This document shows, piece by piece, positions 42,642 through 51,585 of a DNA stretch of 64,000 bases. The notes under the pieces are model-generated. The model was not told where the DNA came from, did not search any database, and was given only the letters and a program-made list of their open reading frames with translations. Made by a program: the position numbers and the translations under genes. Numbering within the stretch: position 1 is the stretch's first letter; each line of letters begins with the position of its first letter. Source of the stretch: Halospina sp040196175 (GTDB taxonomy: Bacteria > Pseudomonadota > Gammaproteobacteria > Pseudomonadales > Oleiphilaceae). The DNA lies in NCBI RefSeq assembly GCF_040196175.1, contig NZ_JBEFNF010000001.1, positions 434,001 through 498,000 of the forward strand, read 5' to 3'.

Positions 42642-43826
42642 TCAAGTCTTAAGAACCTTCCCGAGCCGCTCGATGGCGTTTTCAAGGTTTTCCATGCTGG
42701 TTGCGAAGCTCAGGCGCATATGACCGGGTGTGCCGAAGGCGGAGCCGGGCACCAGGGCGACGCCCGCTTCCTGGAGCAGATGTTCGGCGAGTTCCTGGTC
42801 GTTGCTGACGCCGGGCGTTGCCTCAATAGCGCCTTGGAAGCCCGGGAAGGCATAGAAGGTGCCGTCGCTTTCAATGCATTCCACGCCGGGCAGTTGGTTC
42901 AGGGCATTGACCACATAGTCGTGGCGCTCGCGGAAGGCTTTGAGCATCTCGCCCACACAGTCCTGCGGGCCGTTCAGGGCCGCCGTCGCCGCAGCCTGGG
43001 AGATGGAGGCCGGGTTGGAGGTGCTCTGGGACTGGATTTTTTTCATGGCGCCGATCACCTCGGCGGGGCCGGCGGCGTAGCCGATGCGCCAGCCGGTCAT
43101 GGAGTAGGCCTTGGAAACGCCGTTGAGGACGAATGTGCGGTCCTTCAGCGAGGGCGTGGCGTTAACGATGTTAACGAATTCCCCGTTCCAGAGGATGTGT
43201 TCGTACATATCGTCAGTGGCGATCATGACGTCCGGGCGTTCCTCCAGAACCTCGCCGATGGCAGCCAGTTCGTCCCGGCTGTAGGCCTTGCCACTGGGGT
43301 TGGACGGGCTGTTGAGCACGACCAGGCGGGTGCGCTCGGTGAGCGCATTCCGGATCTGCTCGGCGCTAACCTTGAAAGCGGTTTGGGCGCTGCTCTCCAG
43401 AATGACCGGAGTGCCCTCGGCGACCTTGACCATATCCGGGTAGGAAACCCAGTAGGGTGCCTGAATGATGACCTCATCCCCCGGATTGAGAAGGGCCAGG
43501 GCCAGGTTGAAAAAGCTCTGCTTGCCGCCGCAGGAAACCAGGATCTGGTTGCGCTCGTAAGCCAGATCATTATCCCGTTGGAACTTTTCGATGATGGCAT
43601 CCTTGAGTTCCGGTGTGCCATCTACTGGAGTGTACTTGGTCCTGCCGGCATTGAGCGCGTCTACCGCCGCCTGTTTGATGTGTTCAGGCGTATCAAAATC
43701 AGGCTCACCGGCGCCAAGGCCAATGATGTCCTGGCCGGCGGCGCGCAGCTCGGCGGCCTTGCTGGTGATCGCGAGGGTAGGCGAGGGCTTGATCTGCTGG
43801 ACGCGGTTGGATAGTTGCGCGCTCAA
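42642..43826 (-). CDS. Class I aspartate/aromatic aminotransferase
   Basis: A fold-type I PLP enzyme of the aspartate-aminotransferase Ib group (AspB-like), 394 residues. Visible are IGLGAGEPDFDTPEHIK, NSPSNPSGKAYS in the substrate loop, and the PLP lysine in LNGVSKAYSMTGWRIGYAAG. It probably interconverts aspartate and oxaloacetate, perhaps also prephenate or other oxo acids. I place the start at TTG 43826 because a CAGGAG ribosome site lies six bases upstream and the family begins LS/DxQLSxRVQxIKPSPTLA. The 24 upstream in-frame codons are not conserved. It is divergent from uvrB. Confidence 0.92.
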   Translation of the reverse strand: MSAQLSNRVQQIKPSPTLAITSKAAELRAAGQDIIGLGAGEPDFDTPEHIKQAAVDALNAGRTKYTPVDGTPELKDAIIEKFQRDNDLAYERNQILVSCGGKQSFFNLALALLNPGDEVIIQAPYWVSYPDMVKVAEGTPVILESSAQTAFKVSAEQIRNALTERTRLVVLNSPSNPSGKAYSRDELAAIGEVLEERPDVMIATDDMYEHILWNGEFVNIVNATPSLKDRTFVLNGVSKAYSMTGWRIGYAAGPAEVIGAMKKIQSQSTSNPASISQAAATAALNGPQDCVGEMLKAFRERHDYVVNALNQLPGVECIESDGTFYAFPGFQGAIEATPGVSNDQELAEHLLQEAGVALVPGSAFGTPGHMRLSFATSMENLENAIERLGKVLKT

Positions 43827-43933
43827 GTCGGACTCCTGTTGAAAAGTCGATGTGCCGGAATAATGTCGTGTACATGATAGCATGAGCTCTCCTGCCATGT
43901 GCGATTCCCGGATCCGGAAGAGACCGTAATACT

Positions 43934-45961
43934 ATGTCGAAAGAGGACCTGACGTTCCGTGTGGCCTCGGATTTTGAGCCCTCCGGTGACCAGCCCCAGG
44001 CGATTGAGAAGCTGGTGGAGGGCGTTCATGACGGCCTGATGCATCAGACGCTGCTGGGCGTCACCGGCTCCGGCAAGACGTTCACCATGGCCAAGGTGAT
44101 TGAGCAGATTCAGCGCCCAACCATCATCATGGCGCATAACAAGACACTGGCGGCGCAGCTCTATGGCGAGTTCCGCGATTTCTTTCCGGACAACGCTGTG
44201 GAGTACTTCGTCTCCTATTACGACTATTACCAGCCGGAGGCCTACGTGCCGGCCTCGGATACCTTCATTGAGAAGGATGCCTCGGTGAATGAGCACATTG
44301 AGCAGATGCGGCTCTCCGCCACCAAGGCGCTGCTGGAGCGCCCGGACGCCATCATCGTATCAACGGTTTCCTCCATCTATGGTCTGGGTGATCCGGAGTC
44401 CTACCTACGCATGATCCTGCACGTGACGCGGGGCGAGCAGGTGGATCAGCGCGATATTGTACGGCGCCTGGCGGAGCTCCAGTACACGCGCAATGACACC
44501 GAGCTGCAGCGTGGCAATTATCGGGTGCGTGGCGAGGTGATCGATGTCTTCCCAGCGGAATCCGAGGATCAGGCGGTTCGCATCGAACTGTTCGACGACG
44601 AGGTGGAGAATATCGCCTGGTTTGACCCGTTGACGGGGGAGATCATCCAGCGCCTCCCTCGTGTAACCGTCTACCCCAAGACGCACTATGTGACGCCGCG
44701 TGAGAAGATCCTGAACGCGGTTGATGCGATCAAGGAAGAGCTGGAGGAGCGCCTGAAGCAGCTGCGTGACAACAACAAGCTGCTGGAGGCCCAGCGCCTG
44801 GAAGAGCGCACCCGTTACGATATGGAGATGATGCTGGAGCTGGGCTACTGCAATGGCATCGAGAACTACTCGCGCTATCTTTCCGGGCGTCAGCCAGGCG
44901 AGGCGCCGCCCACGCTCTTCGATTACCTGCCGGATAACGCCCTGCTGATGATCGACGAGTCCCACGTGACCATTCCGCAGATCGGCGGTATGTACAAGGG
45001 CGACCGCTCGCGCAAGGAAACGCTCGTGGAGTACGGCTTCCGGCTACCGTCGGCGCTTGATAACCGCCCCATGCGTTTTGATGAGTGGGAGCGCATGGCG
45101 CCGCAGATGGTGTTTGTGTCGGCAACGCCGGCCAAGTACGAAGAAGAGCATGCTGGGCAGGTGGTTGAGCAGGTGGTGCGGCCTACGGGCCTTGTGGATC
45201 CGGAGATCGAGGTGCGCCCCGCTTCGACCCAGGTAGACGATCTGCTGTCGGAGGTCCGGCGTTGTGCTGAGGCCGATGAGCGGGTGTTAGTGACGACCAT
45301 GACCAAGCGCATGGCGGAGGACCTGACGGATTTTCTGGAAGAGCACAGTGTGCGGGTGCGCTACCTGCACTCGGATGTGGACACGGTCGAACGTGTGGAG
45401 ATTGTGCGTGATCTGCGCCGGGGTGTGTTTGATGTACTGGTGGGCATCAACCTGCTGCGCGAGGGCCTGGATATGCCGGAGGTCTCGCTGGTGGCGATCC
45501 TGGACGCGGACAAGGAGGGCTTCCTGCGCTCGGACCGGTCGCTGATCCAGACGATGGGGCGTGCGGCCCGCAATATTCATGGTAAGGCGATTCTTTATGC
45601 GGACCGTGAGACGGGGTCAATGCGCCGGGCGATGGACGAGACGGAGCGCCGGCGTGAGAGGCAGATGGCTCACAATGAGGCGCATGGCATCACGCCGACG
45701 GGGCTGAATAAGAAAGTGGCCGATATCATGGAGGGCGCTCAGGGCCAGCATAAGCACGCTGAGGGTGGCCGTGAGGTGGCTGAGTCGTCGTCGGATTATG
45801 CGGCGGAGGTTCAGGGCAAGGATGCGGATCAGATGCTGAAGGAGATCGACCGGCTCGAGGATGAGATGTACAAAGCGGCTTCCAATCTGGAGTTTGAGAA
45901 GGCGGCTCGGCTCAGGGATGAGGCGAACAAGTTGAAGGAGGCGGCTCTGCGGTATGGCTGA
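43934..45961 (+). CDS. uvrB: UvrABC excinuclease subunit B
   Basis: Damage-verification helicase of nucleotide excision repair. Walker A (GVTGSGKTFTMAK) lies near residue 40, the beta-hairpin YDYYQPEAYVPASDT near 95, and MIDESHVTIPQ near residue 340. Helicase motif VI is in QTMGRAARNIHG. The C-terminal UVR domain that binds UvrC is intact (LEDEMYKAASNLEFEKAARLRDE). The 675-residue length is normal. No CTGT-N8-ACAG LexA box is visible in the 107 bases upstream, so SOS control is not supported here. Confidence 0.98.
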   Translation: MSKEDLTFRVASDFEPSGDQPQAIEKLVEGVHDGLMHQTLLGVTGSGKTFTMAKVIEQIQRPTIIMAHNKTLAAQLYGEFRDFFPDNAVEYFVSYYDYYQPEAYVPASDTFIEKDASVNEHIEQMRLSATKALLERPDAIIVSTVSSIYGLGDPESYLRMILHVTRGEQVDQRDIVRRLAELQYTRNDTELQRGNYRVRGEVIDVFPAESEDQAVRIELFDDEVENIAWFDPLTGEIIQRLPRVTVYPKTHYVTPREKILNAVDAIKEELEERLKQLRDNNKLLEAQRLEERTRYDMEMMLELGYCNGIENYSRYLSGRQPGEAPPTLFDYLPDNALLMIDESHVTIPQIGGMYKGDRSRKETLVEYGFRLPSALDNRPMRFDEWERMAPQMVFVSATPAKYEEEHAGQVVEQVVRPTGLVDPEIEVRPASTQVDDLLSEVRRCAEADERVLVTTMTKRMAEDLTDFLEEHSVRVRYLHSDVDTVERVEIVRDLRRGVFDVLVGINLLREGLDMPEVSLVAILDADKEGFLRSDRSLIQTMGRAARNIHGKAILYADRETGSMRRAMDETERRRERQMAHNEAHGITPTGLNKKVADIMEGAQGQHKHAEGGREVAESSSDYAAEVQGKDADQMLKEIDRLEDEMYKAASNLEFEKAARLRDEANKLKEAALRYG

Positions 45962-45983
45962 GTTCTTGGCTCAGGCCAGGAAC

Positions 45984-47189
45984 TCAATTCTGATTCGGCC
46001 CGGTGCGGAACTCATCGGCGTACCAGATGCGGATGTCGCCAATCCAGGGCAGATCGCTGGTGCGGGACTTGAGCTGGCAGGTCAGGCACTGCTGGTTGCG
46101 GGCCTGTTCGTTCACGGCCGTGCGGCTTTCAAGGTAGAGCTCCACGGAGACTTCATCCGATAGGTAATGGAGCCGCGGCGGGCAGGTGTTGTGGAAGTTG
46201 ATCAGGTCGTCCCAGCGCTGCTCGAGCTCATTGGCCACCGCGCTGCGTGACGGCAGGATGGCGGCGTGTACATCCTGCTGCACGGCTTCGTCTTCGGCAT
46301 CGATGTGGAAAGTGACCTCGCGTACGTCCGGCACGGCGTCAAGCAGACGGTGCTCAGCACGCACGCCAATTTCATGGCCTTCGGAGACGCTTACTTGCGG
46401 GTCGACCTGGAGGTGGATGTCGAGGAGGAAGTCGGAACCCATACGGCGGCTCTTGATGGCGTTGACGGAGCGTACGCCCTCGGTTGCTTCAGCGATTTCG
46501 CGCAGGTGCCGCTGTTTTTCCACCGGCATGGCGGTATCGACCAGTTCCTTGATGTTATCCCAGGCGAGGTGCCATCCCACACGCGCGACAATCACTGCGA
46601 TGGCGCAGGCGGCGACAGCGTCAAGCCAGGGGTAGCCGAGCATGGCGCCGGAAGCACCGAGCATGACGACAATGGAGGAGAACGCGTCGGTGCGGCTGTG
46701 CCAGGCGTTGGCGACCAGTAGATCCGAGCGTATGGAGCGGCCTACTCTGAGGGTGTAATGGTAGATCCATTCCTTGCCGAGAACGGCGGCGGCGGCTACC
46801 ACCAGCACCGGCCAGCCGGGTACGCCCAGTTGCGTGCTCGCTACCCGCTGTACGGCTTCCCATGCAAGCGCGCCGGCGAGGGCGATGAGGGCGCTGCCCA
46901 GGATGACGGCGCCCAGTGTTTCAAAGCGTTCGTGGCCGTAGGGGTGATCTTCGTCGGGTTCTTCACGGGAGATGCGGAACAGCACCAGCACCATGATGTC
47001 AGAGGCCACATCTGAAAAGGAGTGGACACCGTCGGCGATCAGGGCATAGGAGTTGTAGAAGAAGCCAATGATGACCTTTACAACGCCCAGAAGGGCATCC
47101 AATACAAGCCCGACCAGGGTTACCCGGCGTGCGGACTGGAGTTCGCTCTCGGGCGCATGGTCAAGGGTTGTTTCTTCAGATGCATTCAT
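45984..47189 (-). CDS. Cation diffusion facilitator family transporter
   Basis: A 401-residue CDF exporter. The membrane part has six helices with the two metal-site patterns HSFSDVASD (preceded by IADGV, helix 2) and HSRTDAFSS (helix 5). A cytoplasmic dimerisation domain follows, with HLQVDPQVSVSEGHEIGV. The C-terminus extends about 90 residues beyond a typical short CDF protein and has several cysteines and histidines. Zn2+, Co2+, Fe2+ or Mn2+ are possible substrates; the sequence does not decide. ATG 47189 (MNASEET) was preferred to an upstream in-frame ATG. It converges with uvrB. Confidence 0.88.
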   Translation of the reverse strand: MNASEETTLDHAPESELQSARRVTLVGLVLDALLGVVKVIIGFFYNSYALIADGVHSFSDVASDIMVLVLFRISREEPDEDHPYGHERFETLGAVILGSALIALAGALAWEAVQRVASTQLGVPGWPVLVVAAAAVLGKEWIYHYTLRVGRSIRSDLLVANAWHSRTDAFSSIVVMLGASGAMLGYPWLDAVAACAIAVIVARVGWHLAWDNIKELVDTAMPVEKQRHLREIAEATEGVRSVNAIKSRRMGSDFLLDIHLQVDPQVSVSEGHEIGVRAEHRLLDAVPDVREVTFHIDAEDEAVQQDVHAAILPSRSAVANELEQRWDDLINFHNTCPPRLHYLSDEVSVELYLESRTAVNEQARNQQCLTCQLKSRTSDLPWIGDIRIWYADEFRTGPNQN

Positions 47190-47624
47190 AAACTGCACTG
47201 CTTTCTTAGGGCGCACACAGGGTAACCCGGACACGGCAGCCGTGGACAGGGCGCAGTGTAAACGGTACGGCCAACCTTTTCATCTTTCAATGGCAAGGAA
47301 AGGGTTTATTTTATGCACAGAAACGGTGCTGAACCGTGATTTTCGTAAAATGCCGTCAATAGCGGAACTTAGCTTTTGCAGTTCTGTAAGTTACTGAAAA
47401 ATAGTACAAAAAAGTTTGGTTAAAAAATGTACAATCTGCAGAGCTCCGCCATTGGCAGGCGGTCTGGCGGTTTGCCACAAAAAAGTTCACAGAGTTTTCC
47501 ACAGATTTCGTGGAAAAGGTCATGGAAACGTCATCGCACTGCCACCCAAAGTGTTTAACGGCCTTGCTGCTCTTTCCTGTACACTGTTGGTTCCATCGCA
47601 ACGTTCCATTCCGGTGATCAATCC
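47190..47624. other. AT-rich intergenic region upstream of pyrD
   Basis: No gene is seen in these 435 bases, which separate the CDF exporter from pyrD and must hold both promoters. The middle (47290-47440) is far more AT-rich than the surroundings. Two inverted repeats stand out: ACGGT-N5-ACCGT at 47323-47337, and TTTTCCAC-N7-GTGGAAAA at 47495-47517. Specific -35/-10 pairs could not be assigned. Confidence 0.5.
47495..47517. promoter_or_regulatory. Palindrome upstream of pyrD
   Basis: Perfect eight-base inverted repeat TTTTCCAC/GTGGAAAA around AGATTTC, about 110 bases before pyrD. It resembles a dimeric operator; its half-sites also look like DnaA-box variants (TTTTCCACA). Function unknown. 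Confidence 0.4.
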
Positions 47625-48650
47625 ATGTACAAGGCCCTGAGATCTCTTTCCTTCCGGCTTCCACCTGAAACAGCTCATTGGTTGGCGCTGGAGGCGGCGC
47701 GGACTGTGGCCAGAACCGGTCTGCTTGAACGTCTTTGGCCGGCCCCGGCTGCCAGGCCTGTGGAGGTGATGGGACTGAGCCTGCCGAATCCCGTTGGGTT
47801 GGCTGCGGGGCTGGATAAGGATGGGCGTTACATTGATGCGCTGGGTGCTCTGGGTTTCGGATTTCTGGAAATCGGAACCGTCACGCCGCGTGCCCAGGCG
47901 GGTAATCCGAAGCCCCGACTGTTCCGGCTTCCGGAGCATGAGGCAATCATCAACCGTATGGGGTTCAACAATCAGGGTCTGGAGGCCATGGCTGCCAATA
48001 TCCGGGCCAGCCGCTATGACGGTGTACTGGGCATCAATGTGGGTCGCAATAAGGATACGCCGGCGGAGTCTGCGCTGCAGGACTATCTGGTCGGTATTGA
48101 ACGCATGTGGCCGCTGGCGGACTACCTCACGATCAATGTCTCCTCGCCCAATACGCCTGGTCTCAGGGATCTACAGCACGGCGAAGCGCTGCGTTCGTTG
48201 CTGGCGGGTATCCGGGAAAAGCAGCTTGCGCTGACGGAGTCCAAGGGCCATTACGTGCCCATCGCCGTAAAGGTGGCACCAGACATGGACGAATCCGCCA
48301 TTCGCTTTATGGCGGAGACGCTGCGCGAGGTGGGGATGGACGGTGTTATTGCCACCAACACCACGATCGATCATTCGGCTGTGGTACGGGATCCTCTGGG
48401 CGAGGAAACGGGTGGGCTGAGTGGCCGCCCTCTGTCAGAGCCCTCCACAGCTGTCATCCGTCAGCTTCGGGCGACGCTGGGGGCGGATGTCCCGATCATT
48501 GGGGTGGGCGGTATTACCAGTGGCGCGGCAGCGCTGGCGAAGCTCCGGGCTGGGGCTTCGGCGGTTCAGCTGTATTCCGGGTTGATCTATCGTGGGCCGG
48601 GACTGGTAGCGGACTCGGTTCGAGCCGTTGAAGGGGCGTCGCAGCATTGA
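47625..48650 (+). CDS. pyrD: Dihydroorotate dehydrogenase (quinone, class 2)
   Basis: Membrane-associated flavoenzyme that oxidises dihydroorotate and passes electrons to quinone. The N-terminal amphipathic helices (residues 1-45) are the class 2 quinone-binding tunnel. LPNPVGLAAGLDKDGRYIDAL binds FMN, INVSSPNTPGLRDLQ carries the catalytic serine, and GVGGITSGAAALAKL binds the FMN phosphate. The 341-residue length is standard. It is followed by rmf and rlmL, the conserved Pseudomonas neighbourhood. Confidence 0.97.
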   Translation: MYKALRSLSFRLPPETAHWLALEAARTVARTGLLERLWPAPAARPVEVMGLSLPNPVGLAAGLDKDGRYIDALGALGFGFLEIGTVTPRAQAGNPKPRLFRLPEHEAIINRMGFNNQGLEAMAANIRASRYDGVLGINVGRNKDTPAESALQDYLVGIERMWPLADYLTINVSSPNTPGLRDLQHGEALRSLLAGIREKQLALTESKGHYVPIAVKVAPDMDESAIRFMAETLREVGMDGVIATNTTIDHSAVVRDPLGEETGGLSGRPLSEPSTAVIRQLRATLGADVPIIGVGGITSGAAALAKLRAGASAVQLYSGLIYRGPGLVADSVRAVEGASQH

Positions 48651-48657
48651 CTATAAA

Positions 48658-48702
48658 CGGGCCCGTCCTGCGGGCCCGGTGGGGGACGGGTGGTCCCCTT
48701 TT
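48658..48702 (+). terminator. Tandem hairpins after pyrD
   Basis: First stem CGGGCCCG/CGGGCCCG (48658-48665 with 48671-48678), then GGGGAC/GTCCCC (48682-48687 with 48693-48698) followed by TTTT. The second fits a Rho-independent terminator. Confidence 0.7.
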
Positions 48703-48829
48703 CATGCTGTCAGAGATCACTACTCTGTCTGGGGTAGGGGGCGGGTAGCCCCCTGGGCTGCCGCCACCAGGTGATGGCGTTCAGTTCTTTCCGGTTTTTT
48801 TCAAGGGTGGCCGCCTCGCGGCGGTCGCT

Positions 48830-49042
48830 TCACGCTGTTAGGTACGGCATTCTGTGTATTGAGGAGACACCCTGTGTCAGTCCGCTCCAGTGGTCTTCCC
48901 GACCTTCTCGCCACCCGTTCAACCATTCCTGTCGGGTTTCCGGTTTATCCAATGGACAGATTTCTTTGGACTTTCCGGATAAACCTGCCATGTAACCGCG
49001 TTTGTAGGCGCGGGCTGACATGTCTCGCTTCTGTTTTTTCAT
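48830..49042 (-). CDS. rmf: Ribosome modulation factor
   Basis: A 70-residue basic protein that converts ribosomes to inactive 100S dimers in stationary phase. The N-terminus MKKQKRDMSARAYKRGYMAGL, then GKSKEICP and the WLNGWREGRED block match Rmf of E. coli and Pseudomonas. The C-terminal 15 residues are poorly conserved. It lies between pyrD and rlmL on the opposite strand, a placement shared with pseudomonads. Confidence 0.95.
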   Translation of the reverse strand: MKKQKRDMSARAYKRGYMAGLSGKSKEICPLDKPETRQEWLNGWREGREDHWSGLTQGVSSIHRMPYLTA

Positions 49043-49358
49043 GCTCTCTACCTCATGTGGTCATGTCGGTCTTGAGCGTGCGCACGAATTCGCCACACTT
49101 GTTTGAGCACCCATCACGGGCCGCCAGCAGCGTGAAACCGGCAGTGATCCGCTCAAGGGCGTTGGCGAATGGATCGATCCATTCAGGGCCCTTTCCGTCT
49201 GTTTTTAACAGGCGGTGTCATTGACGCGTCATAATCAGTAAAGCGCAAAATCTGCGCAGTGTATACCCAGAAAAAGCTAATCATGCCCGGGGTTATGATT
49301 AGTGAAGGCAATAAGCCTGCTGTGACAGGCATCAACCGTTGAAACCGTTGGATTGAAG
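49043..49358. other. Divergent promoter region between rmf and rlmL
   Basis: No gene is supported in these 316 bases. Two palindromes are visible: TGACGCGTCA (49222-49231), and CTAATCAT-N10-ATGATTAG (49277-49302), the latter 57 bases before rlmL. Both may be operators or transcript hairpins. Clear promoter hexamers could not be assigned. Confidence 0.5.
49277..49302. promoter_or_regulatory. Inverted repeat upstream of rlmL
   Basis: Perfect eight-base repeat CTAATCAT/ATGATTAG with a ten-base GC-rich centre. Could be a regulator site; no regulator can be named. Confidence 0.35.
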
Positions 49359-50870
49359 ATGAATGATTTTTTTGTAACCGCCTCATGGGGTCTGATTGAG
49401 CTGCTGGCAGATGAAGTGGCGGCCCTCGGCCATGAAGTCAGCGGTCGCGCATCCGCCGGCCTCTGGGTCCGTACGGATATGGCCGGCGCCCGCCACATCT
49501 GTCTCTGGTCAAGGCTGGCGAGTCGCGTGATTCTGCACCTGACGCGGGCGCAAGCCGACAGCGCCGATACGGTTCGCGAGGCGGCTGCAGCTGTCCCGTG
49601 GGAGCAATGGCTGGATGCCGGCATGAGTTTCCGGGTCCGCTTTCAGGGCACCTATGGTGACATTCTCAGCCCGCGGTTTGGCGCCCAGTGCGTCAAGGAC
49701 GGATTGATGGAGCGGGTTCGTGCCAGGAGCGTACCGGAGCCGGTGATGACACCCAGCGATCCGGACCTTCCAATAAGGGCGCGGTTGCGCAATGGGCAGC
49801 TTGAGCTGGGGTTGGATATGGCTGGCGAGGGTCTGCATCAGCGCGGTTACCGGACGGAAGCCGGCGAGGCACCGCTGCGCGAGACGCTGGCTGCCGGCTT
49901 GCTGCACCGGGCCGGTTGGCCTGAGAAAATGAGGGCTGGCGGCGATCTCGCTGATCCTTTCTGCGGTTCCGGCACGATCCTGATTGAAGCTGCCATGATG
50001 GCCACGGACACGGCGCCTGGCCTTTATCGGGACTTCGCCTTTGAGCGCTGGCCGCAATCCGCAACCTCAGGGTGGCCGGAACAGAGAGCCGAGGCCCATG
50101 AACGCCGCAGGCAGGGGCTCGCAACCAGCCGGATCCAATTCCGTGGCACCGATGTGGATAAGCAGGTGGTGGCTGTAGCCTGGCGCAATATTGAGCGCGC
50201 CGGTTTCAGTGATCGCATTCATGTGGAGAAGTGTGACGTGGCTGACTGGCGCATACCGGACAAGGTCAATACCGGCCTCATCCTCACTAATCCGCCCTAC
50301 GGGAATCGGCTGGAAACCCGCGAACGGGCCGCTGAGCTATTCCGGGTCTTCGGAGAACGGCTGCGCAACGAGGCAGAGGGGTGGCACCTGGGGCTGCTTT
50401 TGGCGGAGCCGGAACTGGGGCATCAACTGGGGGTGCGTGCGCGGCGCCAATACCGGTTCTACAACGGCTCACTGGAGACCACGCTGCTGCTTTTCGAGAT
50501 TCAGGAGAGCGATTTCCGTCAGCCACAACAGTCACTGGAGGAGTTGCGCACCGGCATCCCGGAGCCGGAAATTTACAATGAAGAGCGGGCGGCCATGCTT
50601 GCGAATCGTCTGCGCAAGAATCGGCGCCACCTTCGGCGGCGGATCAACAAGACGCCGGAGCAGGCTCACTGCCTTTATGACGCGGATATACCGGAATACG
50701 CGGTGCGTATCACCCAGACCGGACATCATCTGGCCATTCGCGAGTACGCGCCACCGGCCTCAGTGCCGGAGAAAAACGCACGGCAGCGGCTTGCCGAGGT
50801 GCTGGCGGTTGCGCCGCAAGTGCTTGGGATTGAGGCGGATGCGGTATCGTGTGAACGGCGTGGCCGCTGA
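49359..50870 (+). CDS. rlmL: 23S rRNA m2G2445 methyltransferase RlmL, RlmK half missing
   Basis: The 503-residue product starts MNDFFVTASWGLIELLADEV, has a THUMP domain (roughly residues 45-155) and a full RlmL methyltransferase domain, with DPFCGSGTILIEAA (SAM site, near 205) and the catalytic TNPPYGNRL (near 310). It then enters the linker to RlmK (LANRLRKNRRHLRRRINK; DADIPEYAVRI; ARQRLAEVLAVAPQVLGI) but stops where the RlmK SAM domain should begin. Bifunctional RlmKL proteins have about 700 residues. G2445 methylation is probably kept and G2069 methylation lost from this gene. ATG 49359 is preferred to the preceding TTG. Confidence 0.9.
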   Translation: MNDFFVTASWGLIELLADEVAALGHEVSGRASAGLWVRTDMAGARHICLWSRLASRVILHLTRAQADSADTVREAAAAVPWEQWLDAGMSFRVRFQGTYGDILSPRFGAQCVKDGLMERVRARSVPEPVMTPSDPDLPIRARLRNGQLELGLDMAGEGLHQRGYRTEAGEAPLRETLAAGLLHRAGWPEKMRAGGDLADPFCGSGTILIEAAMMATDTAPGLYRDFAFERWPQSATSGWPEQRAEAHERRRQGLATSRIQFRGTDVDKQVVAVAWRNIERAGFSDRIHVEKCDVADWRIPDKVNTGLILTNPPYGNRLETRERAAELFRVFGERLRNEAEGWHLGLLLAEPELGHQLGVRARRQYRFYNGSLETTLLLFEIQESDFRQPQQSLEELRTGIPEPEIYNEERAAMLANRLRKNRRHLRRRINKTPEQAHCLYDADIPEYAVRITQTGHHLAIREYAPPASVPEKNARQRLAEVLAVAPQVLGIEADAVSCERRGR

Positions 50871-50883
50871 GACGGTCTTCTGA

Positions 50884-51498
50884 TCAGAAGTCCAGCCGCA
50901 GGCCGAGGTTCCACTGCCGGATGCGGATGTGGCTGGTCGTGTCCTGGTGCAGTTGCCCGTACTCCACGAACACACTGGAATTGCCGATGAAATCCACATC
51001 CGTACCCACCAGCCAGCTCCGGCTGAGGCTGGTCTCGAGGTAAGAGTCTTCTGTGACGGTCACATTGCCGTCGTCATCCTCACTGGTGCGCGTGGCGGTG
51101 GTCTCCACATGGCTCATGCCGAACTGCGCATAGGCGCGGGAGAACATCGTCCAGTGGTAATAGACGCCGATGTAGGCACTGGCGTAATAGTCGATGTCCA
51201 GCTCCAGATTGGCGGTTTCCTCTTCCGGCGAGGGCGCGGCGCCCCCTCTTGCCTCAACCTTGACGTGGTCATTCAGGAATTTCCCGAACACAACGCCAGT
51301 GGTGGTCACGGTTGCCTTACCGTTGCCATCACTGAGTTTTTTGTGTCGGAAATGGGAGCCGGTTACGCCGAGATAGTACTCACCAGCCTTGCTGTCGGCT
51401 TCCTGCTGCTGGGGGCGTTTCTGTCGCTGCTGAGCCAGGCCCGGCAGGCTGGCAACCAGAAGTGCTGAAACAATCAGAAGAACGGCAATGCGGCGCAT
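50884..51498 (-). CDS. Outer-membrane beta-barrel protein
   Basis: A 204-residue exported protein with a signal peptide (RRIAVLLIVSALLVASLPGLAQ) and a glutamine/lysine-rich stretch, then alternating aromatic/hydrophobic strands (GEYYLGVTGSHFRHKK; YYASAYIGVYYHW; NLGLRLDF). The C-terminal phenylalanine is the usual Bam recognition residue. Overall size fits an eight-strand OmpW/OmpX-like barrel. Function is unknown. Its end lies 13 bases from the truncated rlmL end. Confidence 0.75.
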   Translation of the reverse strand: MRRIAVLLIVSALLVASLPGLAQQRQKRPQQQEADSKAGEYYLGVTGSHFRHKKLSDGNGKATVTTTGVVFGKFLNDHVKVEARGGAAPSPEEETANLELDIDYYASAYIGVYYHWTMFSRAYAQFGMSHVETTATRTSEDDDGNVTVTEDSYLETSLSRSWLVGTDVDFIGNSSVFVEYGQLHQDTTSHIRIRQWNLGLRLDF

Positions 51499-51585
51499 AG
51501 GCTGGTGTATCCGTGGCGCTGAATTGCCGGTGATTGTCGCCCACCTGGAGCGTGCTGTCGTCGAAACCGGTCACAAAGTCCGTGT

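Noticed and set aside
50929..51468. Plus-strand frame after rlmL as a possible detached RlmK half
   Set aside because: It lacks any methyltransferase motif and lies opposite a convincing outer-membrane protein with signal peptide and C-terminal phenylalanine.
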